The notes beneath the pieces are model-generated. The model made no database searches, was not told the origin of the DNA, and worked only from the letters and a program-made list of their open reading frames with translations. Below, in pieces: positions 18,052-27,611 of a DNA stretch of 57,302 bases (the stretch's first letter is position 1; every line of letters begins with the position of its first letter). Both the position numbers and the translations under genes were made by a program. Source of the DNA: Bacteroides sp. (lineage in GTDB: Bacteria; Bacteroidota; Bacteroidia; Bacteroidales; Bacteroidaceae); assembly GCA_021201335.1 (NCBI GenBank), contig JAJQFD010000015.1:1-57302 (forward strand). The letters run 5' to 3'.

Positions 18052-18799
18052 TTAGAAATATTTCGGAGTTATTGATCCTTTCTTTAAAAAATTGTATATA
18101 TACCTCTCGCTTCTCTTGAATCGTCTCTGTACTTCCCTCCCATTCCAGCCAACAATCAGGTACCGTTTCAACAATTTCTTCTATTTTATCAGGAGTTAGT
18201 AAAACCTTCAATTTTTTATCTGCTTCATATAATTGACTGGCAAAAGGTAATAAAACATGGTCCTTTATTTGCGTGAATGGACTTAATGCATGTTTTTGCC
18301 AGTTTACCCATGAATAATGAAAATAAAGAGAAGCTCCCTGATCTATTAACCATAATTCTTTATGCCATACCAACATATTTGTATTTTTAATGGTACGATC
18401 AATATTAGTAAGTAATGCATCCATCCACACAATTCCTGAAGCTGTTTCCGGATCTACTTGATTGACTACAGGGTCAAAATTTAGGGCACCCGACAAAAAA
18501 TGCAACCCCAGATTAAGGCCCTCACTCCACTTTAATAAATCTTGTATCTCTTCATCCCCTTCTGTTCGGCCAAATGCTTCATCCAGATTCAGAAAAACAA
18601 TTTCCGGTACTCGAAAGCCCAGTATTCTGGCTATTTCTCCTCCGATAAATTCAGCTATTAAAGCTTTCGTGCCATGACCCGCACCCCGAAACTTAACCAC
18701 GTATTTAAATCCGTCATCTGCTTCAGCCAAAGCAGGCAGCGAACCTCCTTCACGTAAAGGCATAATGTATCGACTCACATTTTCCGTACGAATATCCAT
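18017..18799 (-). CDS. HipA-like kinase family protein
   Basis: This 260-residue protein has a reduced HipA/PI3-4K-like kinase core: a candidate ATP-binding lysine at about Lys36 (YVVKF), Glu50 (LIAEFIGGEIAR), a catalytic-loop-like NIDRTIKNTNML with Asp134 and Asn141, and a metal-binding LIDQG with Asp153. It lacks the full N- and C-terminal extensions of the HipA toxin (about 440 residues). It is paired by overlap with DUF3037. Whether it acts as a toxin, a housekeeping kinase or an AMPylase cannot be told. No HipB-like antitoxin gene is adjacent. Confidence 0.8.
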   Translation of the reverse strand: MDIRTENVSRYIMPLREGGSLPALAEADDGFKYVVKFRGAGHGTKALIAEFIGGEIARILGFRVPEIVFLNLDEAFGRTEGDEEIQDLLKWSEGLNLGLHFLSGALNFDPVVNQVDPETASGIVWMDALLTNIDRTIKNTNMLVWHKELWLIDQGASLYFHYSWVNWQKHALSPFTQIKDHVLLPFASQLYEADKKLKVLLTPDKIEEIVETVPDCWLEWEGSTETIQEKREVYIQFFKERINNSEIFLNEAYNARKTLI

Positions 18800-18917
18800 T
18801 TGTACTAATTTTATATGTAAAATTTAATCAGGTTTTAAGTCTGTAAAGATAATATTCTTTTTCAGATCAACTTTGCGAAAATCAAAACAAAAAATTCAGT
18901 CGACTCATTATTTATAT

Positions 18918-18925
18918 TATCTTCG
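18918..18925 (+). promoter_or_regulatory. Candidate -7 element upstream of the GH20 gene
   Basis: TATCTTCG differs at one position from TAnnTTTG and lies 36 bp before the ATG. No clear TTTG was found at -33, so this is a weak call. Confidence 0.35.
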
Positions 18926-18961
18926 CAGGAAATCTAATTTAAACCTTTAACTCATTTTAAA

Positions 18962-21325
18962 ATGAAGAAAATAGTCACGTTTACTTTAACACTATTATTT
19001 ATGTGGTCGATTTCCTCCTGTGAAAATGCAGAGACCTTTGTTCAAAAGCCTTACAATGAAGGAATTAATGTTACTCCAAAACCTTTGGAACTCACAAAAA
19101 AAGAAGAAATCTTCAAGTTATCAAACAAAGTCCTTTTTGTTTCTCCCAATGAAGACGTAGACAAAGTGGCTGCTTATTTTGCAGCCAAGATGAAAAATTC
19201 CACAGGATATACTCTCAAAACCCAGCGAGAAACTCCTTCTTCGAATTTTATTCAACTGGCTCTTGTGTCTGATGTTCCGGTCAATGAAGAAGGTTATTTA
19301 TTGGATGTTACTTCAAAGGGTATTAAAATCCAGGCAAAAACACCTCATGGCTTATTTTATGGAATGCAAACCATGATGCAATTATTACCTGCTGAGATAG
19401 AAAGCAGTACCATCGTTAAGAATATCGAATGGAAAATCCCAGCGGTAACTATTAAAGATGAACCTCGTTTTAAATACCGCGGAATGCATTTGGATGTTTG
19501 TCGTCATTTTACCAGTATAGATTTTATCAAAAAGCAGCTTGACCTGCTTTCAATGTTTAAGATTAATACATTCCATTGGCATTTGACCGAGGATCAGGGG
19601 TGGCGTATTGAAATTAAAAAATATCCGGAACTGACAACCAAAGGTGCGCAGCGTATAGAAGGAGAAGGAAATACGTATGGTCCATACTTTTATACACAAG
19701 AACAAGTAAAGGAAGTCGTTGCTTATGCAAAAGAACGCTTTATAGAAGTTATTCCGGAAGTTGAGCTTCCGGGCCACGCGGTGGCAGCCATTCATGCTTA
19801 TCCTAATTTATCTTGTACCGGAGAGGAGATTCCGGTTAGAAATATCTGGGGAGTATCCAATGATGTTTTTTGTGCCGGAAACGAGGAAGTCTTTGAATTC
19901 CTTGAAAACGTAATAGCCGAAGTTATTCCATTATTCGAAAGTGATTATTTCCATATTGGTGGCGATGAAGCTCCTAAAATCCGTTGGAAAGCTTGTCCTA
20001 AATGCCAGGCCCGGATTAAATCTCTAGGGCTCAAAGGAGATAAAGAACACTCGGCTGAAGAAAGACTACAAAGCTACTTCGTACAACGAATTGAGAAGTT
20101 CCTGTTAACACATAATAAAAAAATGATTGGGTGGGATGAGATCCTAGAAGGCGGTCTTGCTCCTACTGCAACTGTTATGAGTTGGCGTGGAGAAGAAGGT
20201 GGAATTGATGCTGCCAATATGGGACATGATGTTATTATGACACCAGGTCCATGGCTTTATCTGGATAAATACCAGGGAGATTCCAGACTATCTGCTGTTA
20301 CTATAGGGGGTCTGTTGCCTCTGGAAAAAGTATATAATTATGATCCGATTCCAGAAAAAATCGCGTCTGACAAAGTTCATCACATATTAGGTGCTCAGGG
20401 AAATATGTGGAATGAATATAATTATACGGAAGAAGATATGGAATATGATATCTATCCACGTATTATTGCTTTGGCAGAACTAAGCTGGACACCAAAAGAG
20501 AAAAAGGAATATAAGGATTTTGAACGTCGTATTGACAATCAACGTGTTCGTCTGGATATGTATAATGTAAACTATTACATACCTATGCCAGAACAAGCTG
20601 GAGAAGCTCCGTCCTGTAATTTTGTGGCTTTCACAGAACAAACAACCATTGGATTTAAATCTTCCGAACCTGTTAAAATGGTATTTACGACTGATGGAAG
20701 TGAGCCGAATTTAAATTCAACCGTCTATAAAGATCCCATTACTTTTACTGAAAATACCACTCTAAAAATACGTTCGGTATTGCTTTCTGGTAAAGTGGGA
20801 CCTACCCGTACGATTACTTTTGATAAACAAACTTATGCACCGGCTTCTGAGAAACCTTCCGGAACTATAAATCTGACTGCCGAATATTACAAAGGTGGAG
20901 CTTTGTCCGTTGAAGATCTGAAAGGAAGAAAACCGGATAATGTCGTTAATAATCCTCCTTACCCGTTTGATAAATATAGAATGAAAGATTATTACGAGGT
21001 TTATCCTAAAGACTTCTGGTCAACCCGCATCAAAGGGTATTTAAATATACCAGAAGATGGAATTTACTATTTCCATACGGATTGTGAACTATGGATTGAT
21101 GGACAATTGTTTATTTCCAATGAAAAAGGATACGAAGGAAAAGCCAGAAGATTCTCTCGCCACGATAAATCAATCGCTTTGGCTAAAGGATATCATCCTA
21201 TTGAGTTTGTACAATTAGGAGCTATTTTTGGTGGATGGCCTACCCAATGGGAATCAGCTTTTGTTTCCATGCGAAAAGAAGGAGAAGATAAATTCAAATT
21301 CCTGAAACCCGAGAATTTTAAGTGA
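18962..21325 (+). CDS. GH20 beta-N-acetylhexosaminidase lipoprotein with PA14 domain
   Basis: This 787-residue lipoprotein (lipobox ISSC, Cys20) releases terminal GlcNAc/GalNAc residues. Domains in order are: GH20b alpha/beta domain (about 35-160), a catalytic TIM barrel (about 168-520) with the Asp-Glu pair D335/E336 in HIGGDEAP, a chitobiase-C-like beta domain (about 550-620), and a PA14 domain (about 635-775) that may bind glycan. The FHWHLTEDQGWRIEIKKYP segment is a family hallmark. It is monocistronic, with a promoter-like site upstream and a terminator 18 bp downstream. A likely substrate is mucin, N-glycan or chitin-type oligosaccharide. Confidence 0.95.
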   Translation: MKKIVTFTLTLLFMWSISSCENAETFVQKPYNEGINVTPKPLELTKKEEIFKLSNKVLFVSPNEDVDKVAAYFAAKMKNSTGYTLKTQRETPSSNFIQLALVSDVPVNEEGYLLDVTSKGIKIQAKTPHGLFYGMQTMMQLLPAEIESSTIVKNIEWKIPAVTIKDEPRFKYRGMHLDVCRHFTSIDFIKKQLDLLSMFKINTFHWHLTEDQGWRIEIKKYPELTTKGAQRIEGEGNTYGPYFYTQEQVKEVVAYAKERFIEVIPEVELPGHAVAAIHAYPNLSCTGEEIPVRNIWGVSNDVFCAGNEEVFEFLENVIAEVIPLFESDYFHIGGDEAPKIRWKACPKCQARIKSLGLKGDKEHSAEERLQSYFVQRIEKFLLTHNKKMIGWDEILEGGLAPTATVMSWRGEEGGIDAANMGHDVIMTPGPWLYLDKYQGDSRLSAVTIGGLLPLEKVYNYDPIPEKIASDKVHHILGAQGNMWNEYNYTEEDMEYDIYPRIIALAELSWTPKEKKEYKDFERRIDNQRVRLDMYNVNYYIPMPEQAGEAPSCNFVAFTEQTTIGFKSSEPVKMVFTTDGSEPNLNSTVYKDPITFTENTTLKIRSVLLSGKVGPTRTITFDKQTYAPASEKPSGTINLTAEYYKGGALSVEDLKGRKPDNVVNNPPYPFDKYRMKDYYEVYPKDFWSTRIKGYLNIPEDGIYYFHTDCELWIDGQLFISNEKGYEGKARRFSRHDKSIALAKGYHPIEFVQLGAIFGGWPTQWESAFVSMRKEGEDKFKFLKPENFK

Positions 21326-21342
21326 TCATTTTTACCATCAAC

Positions 21343-21382
21343 AAAATAAGAGAGCGGTTATACAAAATCGCTCTCTTATTTT
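21343..21382 (+). terminator. Intrinsic terminator of the GH20 gene
   Basis: AAAATAAGAGAGCG pairs perfectly with CGCTCTCTTATTTT around a 12-nt loop, 18 bp after the stop codon. Confidence 0.85.
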
Positions 21383-21448
21383 ATAGAGGAGGCTCTACGT
21401 AAATGATGTAAACATTTTTTCTTTCCCCATATTTAAGAGGTGCTTAGG

Positions 21449-21540
21449 TATACACCTTTACCCCCTTTAGTTATATACCTTGACTACCTTTACCTATATA
21501 CCTTGAGGTTCATTAGTTGTATACCTTTATAAGTGATTGT
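21449..21540 (+). repeat. Four tandem 23-bp direct repeats
   Basis: Units begin at 21449, 21472, 21495 and 21518. Each opens with TATAnACCTTKA-like sequence (TATACACCTTTA, TATATACCTTGA, TATATACCTTGA, TGTATACCTTTA). The second half is more variable; units 1 and 3 end in TTAGT and unit 2 repeats CCTTTA. The exact 23-bp period, close to two helical turns, suggests an array of sites for a DNA-binding protein. It lies in a 540-bp gap, 326 bp before the GH127 gene that heads the catabolic cluster. A 66-codon open frame at 21610-21810 starting with TTG is not convincing. Nothing else was recognised in the gap. Confidence 0.7.
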
Positions 21541-21865
21541 ATATCAGTATATTAAAAGGCGCATTTGTAAAACTCAATTAAGCAATTTGTAAAATATATT
21601 CCATATTCCTTGAAATATCTCATGATAAAGATAAACACAAGGTTGATAAAGAAAGGTCGTATCCTTCATGAGAATTTCAAATTATATATTCCTGAAGAGA
21701 ATAAAGAACAATGTATCAAAATGACAAAGGATTCCTTCTCCGTTTTATCTGCTAGTATTCATCTTTTATACGTGTCATTCATTCAAATAAATGTTACTTA
21801 CCTCTTTTGAGTACAAATACCCCTACCCTACGTCTCCTCATTATAAAATGATTTCATAAATAACA

Positions 21866-23944
21866 ATGAAGACGCTTAAACTACTACTACTAACCTCCAC
21901 TTTGGCTGTGGGGGCCTATGCCCAGACAAATGGACTCACGGATATGAGCCAAAGTAAATTTCCAAAAATGGCTAATACAGAACTCGGCTCTGTGCGATGG
22001 ACCAATGGTTTCTGGGGCGATCGCTTCTCTGTTTTTGAGAAAACAACCATCCTTAGCATGTGGAATACCTGGAATACTCCCGAAGTATCTCACGGCTTCC
22101 GTAACTTCGAAATAGCAGCTGGTGTATGTCCGGGCGAGCACTGGGGCCCTCCTTTCCACGATGGGGATGTTTATAAATGGTTGGAAGGAGTAGCAGCAGT
22201 ATATGCTGTCGACGAAGATCCCAAACTGGACGAATTGATGGATCATGTTATCTCTCACATAGCCAAAGCCCAACGCGAAGACGGTTACATTCACACACCG
22301 GTTATTATTGAAGAACGAAACAAAGGAATAGATACACATAAAAAAGACCATACTGTAATAGGAACCAAAGTTGGAGGAGAAGATGAAAAAGGAGCCTTCG
22401 CTAACCGGCTAAACTTTGAAACATATAACTTAGGTCACTTAATGATGGCGGCAATCGTTCATAATCGTGCTACCGGAAAAAGAACATTGCTGGATGTTGC
22501 CATCAAAGCAACCGATTTTCTTTGCCACTTTTATGAAACAGCATCGGCCGAACTGGCACGAAATGCTATATGTCCCTCACATTATATGGGTGTGGTTGAA
22601 ATGTACCGTATAACTCGTAATCCACGCTATCTCGAATTATCGAAAAACTTGATTGATATCCGTGGTATGGTTGAAAATGGAACAGACGATAACCAGGATC
22701 GTATTCCTTTCCGCCAACAAAAAGTAGCCATGGGACATGCTGTTCGCGCGAATTATCTTTATGCAGGAGTAGCAGATGTATATGCCGAAACAGGTGAAGA
22801 TTTGCTGATGGAAAACCTGAAAAGCATCTGGAAAGATATAGTAACCCGTAAAATGTATATTACCGGTGCATGTGGTGCGCTTTATGATGGAACATCTCCT
22901 GATGCAACCTGCTATGAACCAGATAGCATACAGAAAGTACACCAGAGCTACGGACGTCCTTATCAATTACCTAACAGTACCGCCCATAATGAAACCTGCG
23001 CTAATATAGGAAATATGCTTTTTAACTGGCGTATGCTTCAGACAAGTGGTGAAGCTAAATATGCTGGACTGGTTGAAAATTGCTATTACAATAGTATTTT
23101 GAGCGGAATTAGTTTGGATGGTAAAAAGTATTTCTATACAAATCCATTACGGATCAGTGCAGATCTTCCTTATACATTACGTTGGCCTAAAGAACGTACC
23201 GAATATATCAGTTGTTTCTGTTGTCCTCCAAATACAGTTCGCACTCTTTGTGAAACTCAGAATTATGCCTACTCTATCAGTGAAAAAGGAATCTGGTGCA
23301 ATATGTATGGGGGTAGCGAACTGAATGGTCAACTTACAAACGGGGAAAAAATAAAACTCGTTCAAACAACAGATTATCCCTGGGATGGGAATGTACAATT
23401 AACGATAGAAATGGCTCCTAAGAAGAAACCATTCTCAGTATATATGCGTATACCAGAATGGTGTGAAAAGGCTACCTTGAGTGTAAATGGTGAACAGATA
23501 TCTGCAAATATAACTCCTGATACGTATGTGGAAGTAAATCGCATCTGGAAGAAAGGGGATAAAGTGGAATTGGTAATGCCAATGGAAGCTGTATTAATGG
23601 AATCACACCCGCTGGTAGAAGAAACCCGCAACCAGATAGCCGTAAAACGTGGACCACTAGTATATTGTCTAGAAAACATAGATATCGAAGGGGGCAACCG
23701 GATTGACAATGTATTGATTCCAACAAATATTAAACTGACCCCTAAGAAAATTACCATCGAAGGAAGCCCGATCGTAGTACTGGAAGGTGTTGCAAAACTG
23801 GCTGAAAATAATTCCTGGGGCGGGACATTATATCGCCCTGTCTCACAAGCAGATGAAACTGTAAATATTCGTCTGATTCCATACTATGCATGGGGAAATA
23901 GAGGGAAAACTGAAATGACAGTTTGGTTACCTCTGGCAAGGTAA
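21866..23944 (+). CDS. GH127 beta-L-arabinofuranosidase-type hydrolase
   Basis: This 692-residue protein has a Sec signal peptide (ends GAYAQ), so it is periplasmic or exported. The family (formerly DUF1680) cleaves beta-L-arabinofuranosyl bonds using a zinc-bound cysteine nucleophile. The cluster is present: Glu376 and Cys378 in HNETCAN, Cys452 and Cys453 in SCFCCPPN. An alpha/alpha barrel fills about 40-470 and beta-sandwich domains follow. Other GH127 activities exist (for example on rare sugars in RG-II-type pectin), so the exact sugar is not certain. It is the first gene of the cluster, 140 bp before the MFS gene. Confidence 0.92.
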   Translation: MKTLKLLLLTSTLAVGAYAQTNGLTDMSQSKFPKMANTELGSVRWTNGFWGDRFSVFEKTTILSMWNTWNTPEVSHGFRNFEIAAGVCPGEHWGPPFHDGDVYKWLEGVAAVYAVDEDPKLDELMDHVISHIAKAQREDGYIHTPVIIEERNKGIDTHKKDHTVIGTKVGGEDEKGAFANRLNFETYNLGHLMMAAIVHNRATGKRTLLDVAIKATDFLCHFYETASAELARNAICPSHYMGVVEMYRITRNPRYLELSKNLIDIRGMVENGTDDNQDRIPFRQQKVAMGHAVRANYLYAGVADVYAETGEDLLMENLKSIWKDIVTRKMYITGACGALYDGTSPDATCYEPDSIQKVHQSYGRPYQLPNSTAHNETCANIGNMLFNWRMLQTSGEAKYAGLVENCYYNSILSGISLDGKKYFYTNPLRISADLPYTLRWPKERTEYISCFCCPPNTVRTLCETQNYAYSISEKGIWCNMYGGSELNGQLTNGEKIKLVQTTDYPWDGNVQLTIEMAPKKKPFSVYMRIPEWCEKATLSVNGEQISANITPDTYVEVNRIWKKGDKVELVMPMEAVLMESHPLVEETRNQIAVKRGPLVYCLENIDIEGGNRIDNVLIPTNIKLTPKKITIEGSPIVVLEGVAKLAENNSWGGTLYRPVSQADETVNIRLIPYYAWGNRGKTEMTVWLPLAR

Positions 23945-24083
23945 CATCCGAGTTCTCCATTTAGATGGGCAATGAATCCTATAGGGGTGTCTTACCCACC
24001 ACTCTTATCAATGATAAGCAATCTCTCTTGTCGTCGCTTGAAAGCCGATGGCAGGAGAGAAAAACATATATTAAATCAAACAC

Positions 24084-25451
24084 ATGGAACATAAAAAAGG
24101 AAGTTTAAAAAGTACAATCGTTGTCTCACTTACCAATTATCTGGATGCAGGTGCGATTGTAGCCGGCGCAAGCGGATTGATGCTTTGGCAAAATTACCTC
24201 GGACTTACCGAAGGAAATCTTGGTTGGCTCAATGCCATTAGTGCTAACTGCTTCGGCGCAGCTATCGGCGCAATTATCGGCGGCTTTCTTGCTGATAAAT
24301 ACGGTCGGAAAACTATTTATACCTACAATATGCTTGTGTATATGTTAGGTATTGCCTTTATTATGTTTTCGGTCAATTTCCCGATGCTTTTACTCGGATT
24401 TTTGATTACAGGTATTTCAGTTGGAGCAGGTGTTCCTGCTTCGTGGACTTATATTTCTGAAAATTCAGAAGTGGGTAATCGGGGACGAAATATCGGTATT
24501 TCACAGTTTGCATGGGGAGTAGGCCCAGCTGTCATTCTGATCTTAGGAATGCTGCTTGCTCCTGGTAAAGATGCCGAATCTACAGGAGTTTTGTTTGGAC
24601 TTGTTCGAAAAGTCGCTGTCTTATTTTTAAGCAATGATGCCAGTGTAGCAGCGGTCAATGTATTCAGTAGTCGCATTATTTTCGGCTCGCTGTTTATCGT
24701 AGCATTTATTGCATGGCTCCTACAACGGAGACTCGACGAGTCGAAAGAGTGGGAAGAAGCTAAGTTGGCACAGGGTAAAGAAAAGCAACCAAGTGTTTTC
24801 GCATCATTTGGCTCGCTTTTTACCAATAAGGTAAATGTTCAAACCATTCTTTTTCTGGCAGGCATTTACCTCACATGGAATTTTGTTGCAAGTGTGATGG
24901 GATTTTTTCAGCCGCATATTTACGAAACGGCAGGTGGACTTTCGAATGGACAGGCCAATATGTTGTCAGCAATACAATGGTTGGTCATCGTAGCTGTAAC
25001 TTATTTTGGTTTTGCTATGTTAGTTAATAAGGTAAACCAACGTTGGCTCTATTTCTTTGGTACGGGAATAGGCATCGTGGCCTGGTTGATTCTCGTTTTT
25101 GTAGGTATAAAAGATCATGCTGCTTTGTGGATTTTCACTATTCTATGGGGTATCCAGGGAGGAATAAGTGTGCAGGCATTTTACGCACTTTGGGCATCGG
25201 AACTCTTTCCAGCCAAGTATCGTGCTGCTGCACAGGGAGTGATGTTCTTTATTGTAAGAGGTGCTTCGGCCATCTGGGGATTGGCATTTGTTTATATCTA
25301 TGGTAGAAACGGAGAAGGGTTTTACCTTGCGGCTTACATCATGATTGGATTACTGCTCATTGCCTTGTTAATAGGAACAATTTGGACACCACAAACCCGT
25401 GGGAAAACATTGGAGCAAATAACCAAAGAAAGATACGGAGATGAAATTTAA
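24084..25451 (+). CDS. MFS sugar transporter
   Basis: This 455-residue inner-membrane protein has about 12 helices and MFS motif A between helices 2 and 3 (GGFLADKYGRKT), with the RRLDESKEWEEAKL stretch in the central cytoplasmic loop. It resembles sugar:cation symporters. The last 11 bp overlap the GH78 gene start, so the two are co-translated. It probably brings a mono- or oligosaccharide released in the periplasm into the cytoplasm. The substrate cannot be read from sequence. Confidence 0.88.
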   Translation: MEHKKGSLKSTIVVSLTNYLDAGAIVAGASGLMLWQNYLGLTEGNLGWLNAISANCFGAAIGAIIGGFLADKYGRKTIYTYNMLVYMLGIAFIMFSVNFPMLLLGFLITGISVGAGVPASWTYISENSEVGNRGRNIGISQFAWGVGPAVILILGMLLAPGKDAESTGVLFGLVRKVAVLFLSNDASVAAVNVFSSRIIFGSLFIVAFIAWLLQRRLDESKEWEEAKLAQGKEKQPSVFASFGSLFTNKVNVQTILFLAGIYLTWNFVASVMGFFQPHIYETAGGLSNGQANMLSAIQWLVIVAVTYFGFAMLVNKVNQRWLYFFGTGIGIVAWLILVFVGIKDHAALWIFTILWGIQGGISVQAFYALWASELFPAKYRAAAQGVMFFIVRGASAIWGLAFVYIYGRNGEGFYLAAYIMIGLLLIALLIGTIWTPQTRGKTLEQITKERYGDEI

Positions 25452-27593
25452 AAACAATACTCCTACCTGGATATGGTATCCAGGGGATTATGAAATATGG
25501 TTGGGCAATGAAATGAACAACCGCCGTACCGAACGCGGGGCATTTTTCCCTCCTTTCTGGAAGACAGCCAGCCATTATGTGGTGGTGGAATTCAGCAAAA
25601 GACTGAATCTAGCCGCCTCCGAAGAGATTGAGATTGCTGTGGAAGGACGCTATAATGTGAAACTGGATGGTAAGCTACAATTTGGTTCACCTAAAAGATT
25701 TACGTTACCGGCAGGTGAGCATAATCTTAACATAAAAATCCATAATCAGGCTACCCCTCCGGCATTATTCATTAAAGGGAAGACAGTCAATACAGATGCC
25801 ACCTGGAAGGTTACTTTCGAGGATAAAGAGTGGATTGACGAAAGCGGGAAAGCAAGCGATACTTCTGTAACTATTTATATGGATGCTGGATATTGGAATT
25901 TCAATACAGCAGAGCAGAAACCCTCACAATTTCGTCTGGCTACAAAACCTCAGCAGGCTGTGAAAGAGGAAAAAGTAAAAGACGGTAAACTGATTGATTT
26001 TGGAAAAGAAACCTTTGGATATATCTATTTGCATGGACTAAAAGGCAATGGAACAATCAATTTATACTATGGTGAAAGTCCGGAAGAAGCACTGGATACT
26101 GAATATTGCGAAACACTGGATCGCATATATGTAGATTCAAATAAGGTAACTGATCTGGCACTGGATGTAACGACTGATTTTAAGGATGACTATACGCTTA
26201 TCGAAAGTAAAGCCTTCCGATATGTATATATTGAAGTATCTCCATCAGTCCGTATCGACCGTGTCACCATGTTATATGAATATCTTCCCGTTGATTACCG
26301 TGGTACTTTCCGTTGTAATGACGAAGAAATAAATAAAATATGGGATATTGGTGCGTATACCATGCACCTGACTACCCGTGAATTTTTCATTGATGGTATC
26401 AAACGCGACCGTTGGGTGTGGAGCGGTGATGCGATTCAAAGCTATTTGATGAACTACTATATATTCTTCGATTGTGAATCAGTAAAACGAACCATCTGGC
26501 TGCTTCGCGGAAAAGATCCGGTGACCAGCCATTCCAACACAATCATGGATTATACTTTCTACTGGTTCTTGAGTATTTACGATTATTACATATATTCGGG
26601 AGATCATGCATTTGTAGTCCAGATTTATCCACACATGGTAACCCTGATGGATTATGTTATAGGACGTACAAACCCAAACGGCATGGTAGAAGGTATGATA
26701 GGTGATTGGGTATTTGTAGATTGGGCAGACGGATTCCTGGATAAGAAAGGTGAACTTTCTTTTGAACAGGTTTTATTCTGTAAAAGTCTGGAAACAATGG
26801 CGCTTTGTGCAAAGTTGGTGGATGACGAAGAGGGTATGAATAAATATGCTCAGTTAGCCAATAACTTACAGGAAAAATTATTACCAGCATTCTGGGATGA
26901 AAGTAAACAAGCATTGGTACATAATCGCATCCACGGTGAAAAAAGCGATACAGTAACACGCTATTCCAACATGTTCTCTGTCTTTTTTAATTATCTGAAT
27001 GAGAACCAAAAACAGGCTATTAAAACATCCGTATTACTCAACGATGATATCCTGAAAATAACAACCCCTTACATGCGTTTCTACGAACTGGAAGCGTTAT
27101 GTGCTTTGGGGGAACAAGAAGAGGTTATGAAAGAAATGAAATCTTATTGGGGCGATATGCTTCGTTTGGGTGCTACTACTTTCTGGGAAAAATACAATCC
27201 GGATGAAAAAGGCATCGAACACCTGGCAATGTATGGCCGACCTTATGGTAAGAGCCTTTGCCACGCATGGGGGGGGCAAGCCCTATTTATTTGTTAGGTA
27301 AATATTATCTTGGTGTTCGCCCGATACGAGATGGATATAAAGAATTTGAAATTGCTCCTGTCTTAGGCGGTTTGAAATGGATGGAAGGAAATGTTCCGAC
27401 ACCCCATGGTGATATCCATTTATATATGGACAATGAAACAATTAGAGTAAAGGCCAGGGAGGGAAAGGGTTATCTTTATCTCACCAGTGAATCAACGCCA
27501 AAAACAAATATCGGAGAAGCTGAATTGATGAGCGAAAACAAGTACCGCCTGATGATTGATACAAAACAAGAAGTCGTTGTTAGCTATAACTAG
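25441..27593 (+). pseudogene. GH78-like alpha-L-rhamnosidase, frameshifted in a G8 run
   Basis: The gene has no signal peptide, so the enzyme is cytoplasmic. N-terminal beta domains (1-280) precede an alpha/alpha barrel with the GH78-type DGIKRDRWVWSGD at 318-330 and GDWVFVDWAD at 421-430. The frame breaks after SLCHAWG at eight Gs (27269-27276) and resumes in another frame as ASPIYLLGKYYLGVRP, the usual C-terminal barrel end plus beta-sandwich. Six Gs would give HAWGASP, the form I expect for the family; nine would also restore the frame. Total length is about 716 residues. It overlaps the MFS gene by 11 bp. Poly-G slippage, sequencing error or a true lesion are all possible. Confidence 0.85.
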
Positions 27594-27611
27594 AAACTTA
27601 AGAACTCAGAT

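Noticed and set aside
18017..18799. Classical HipBA toxin-antitoxin module
   Set aside because: The kinase is much shorter than HipA and the partner is DUF3037, not an HTH antitoxin.
21610..21810. 66-codon open frame upstream of GH127
   Set aside because: It starts with TTG, matches no family, has a composition like AT-rich spacer and no promoter or partner; treated as chance.
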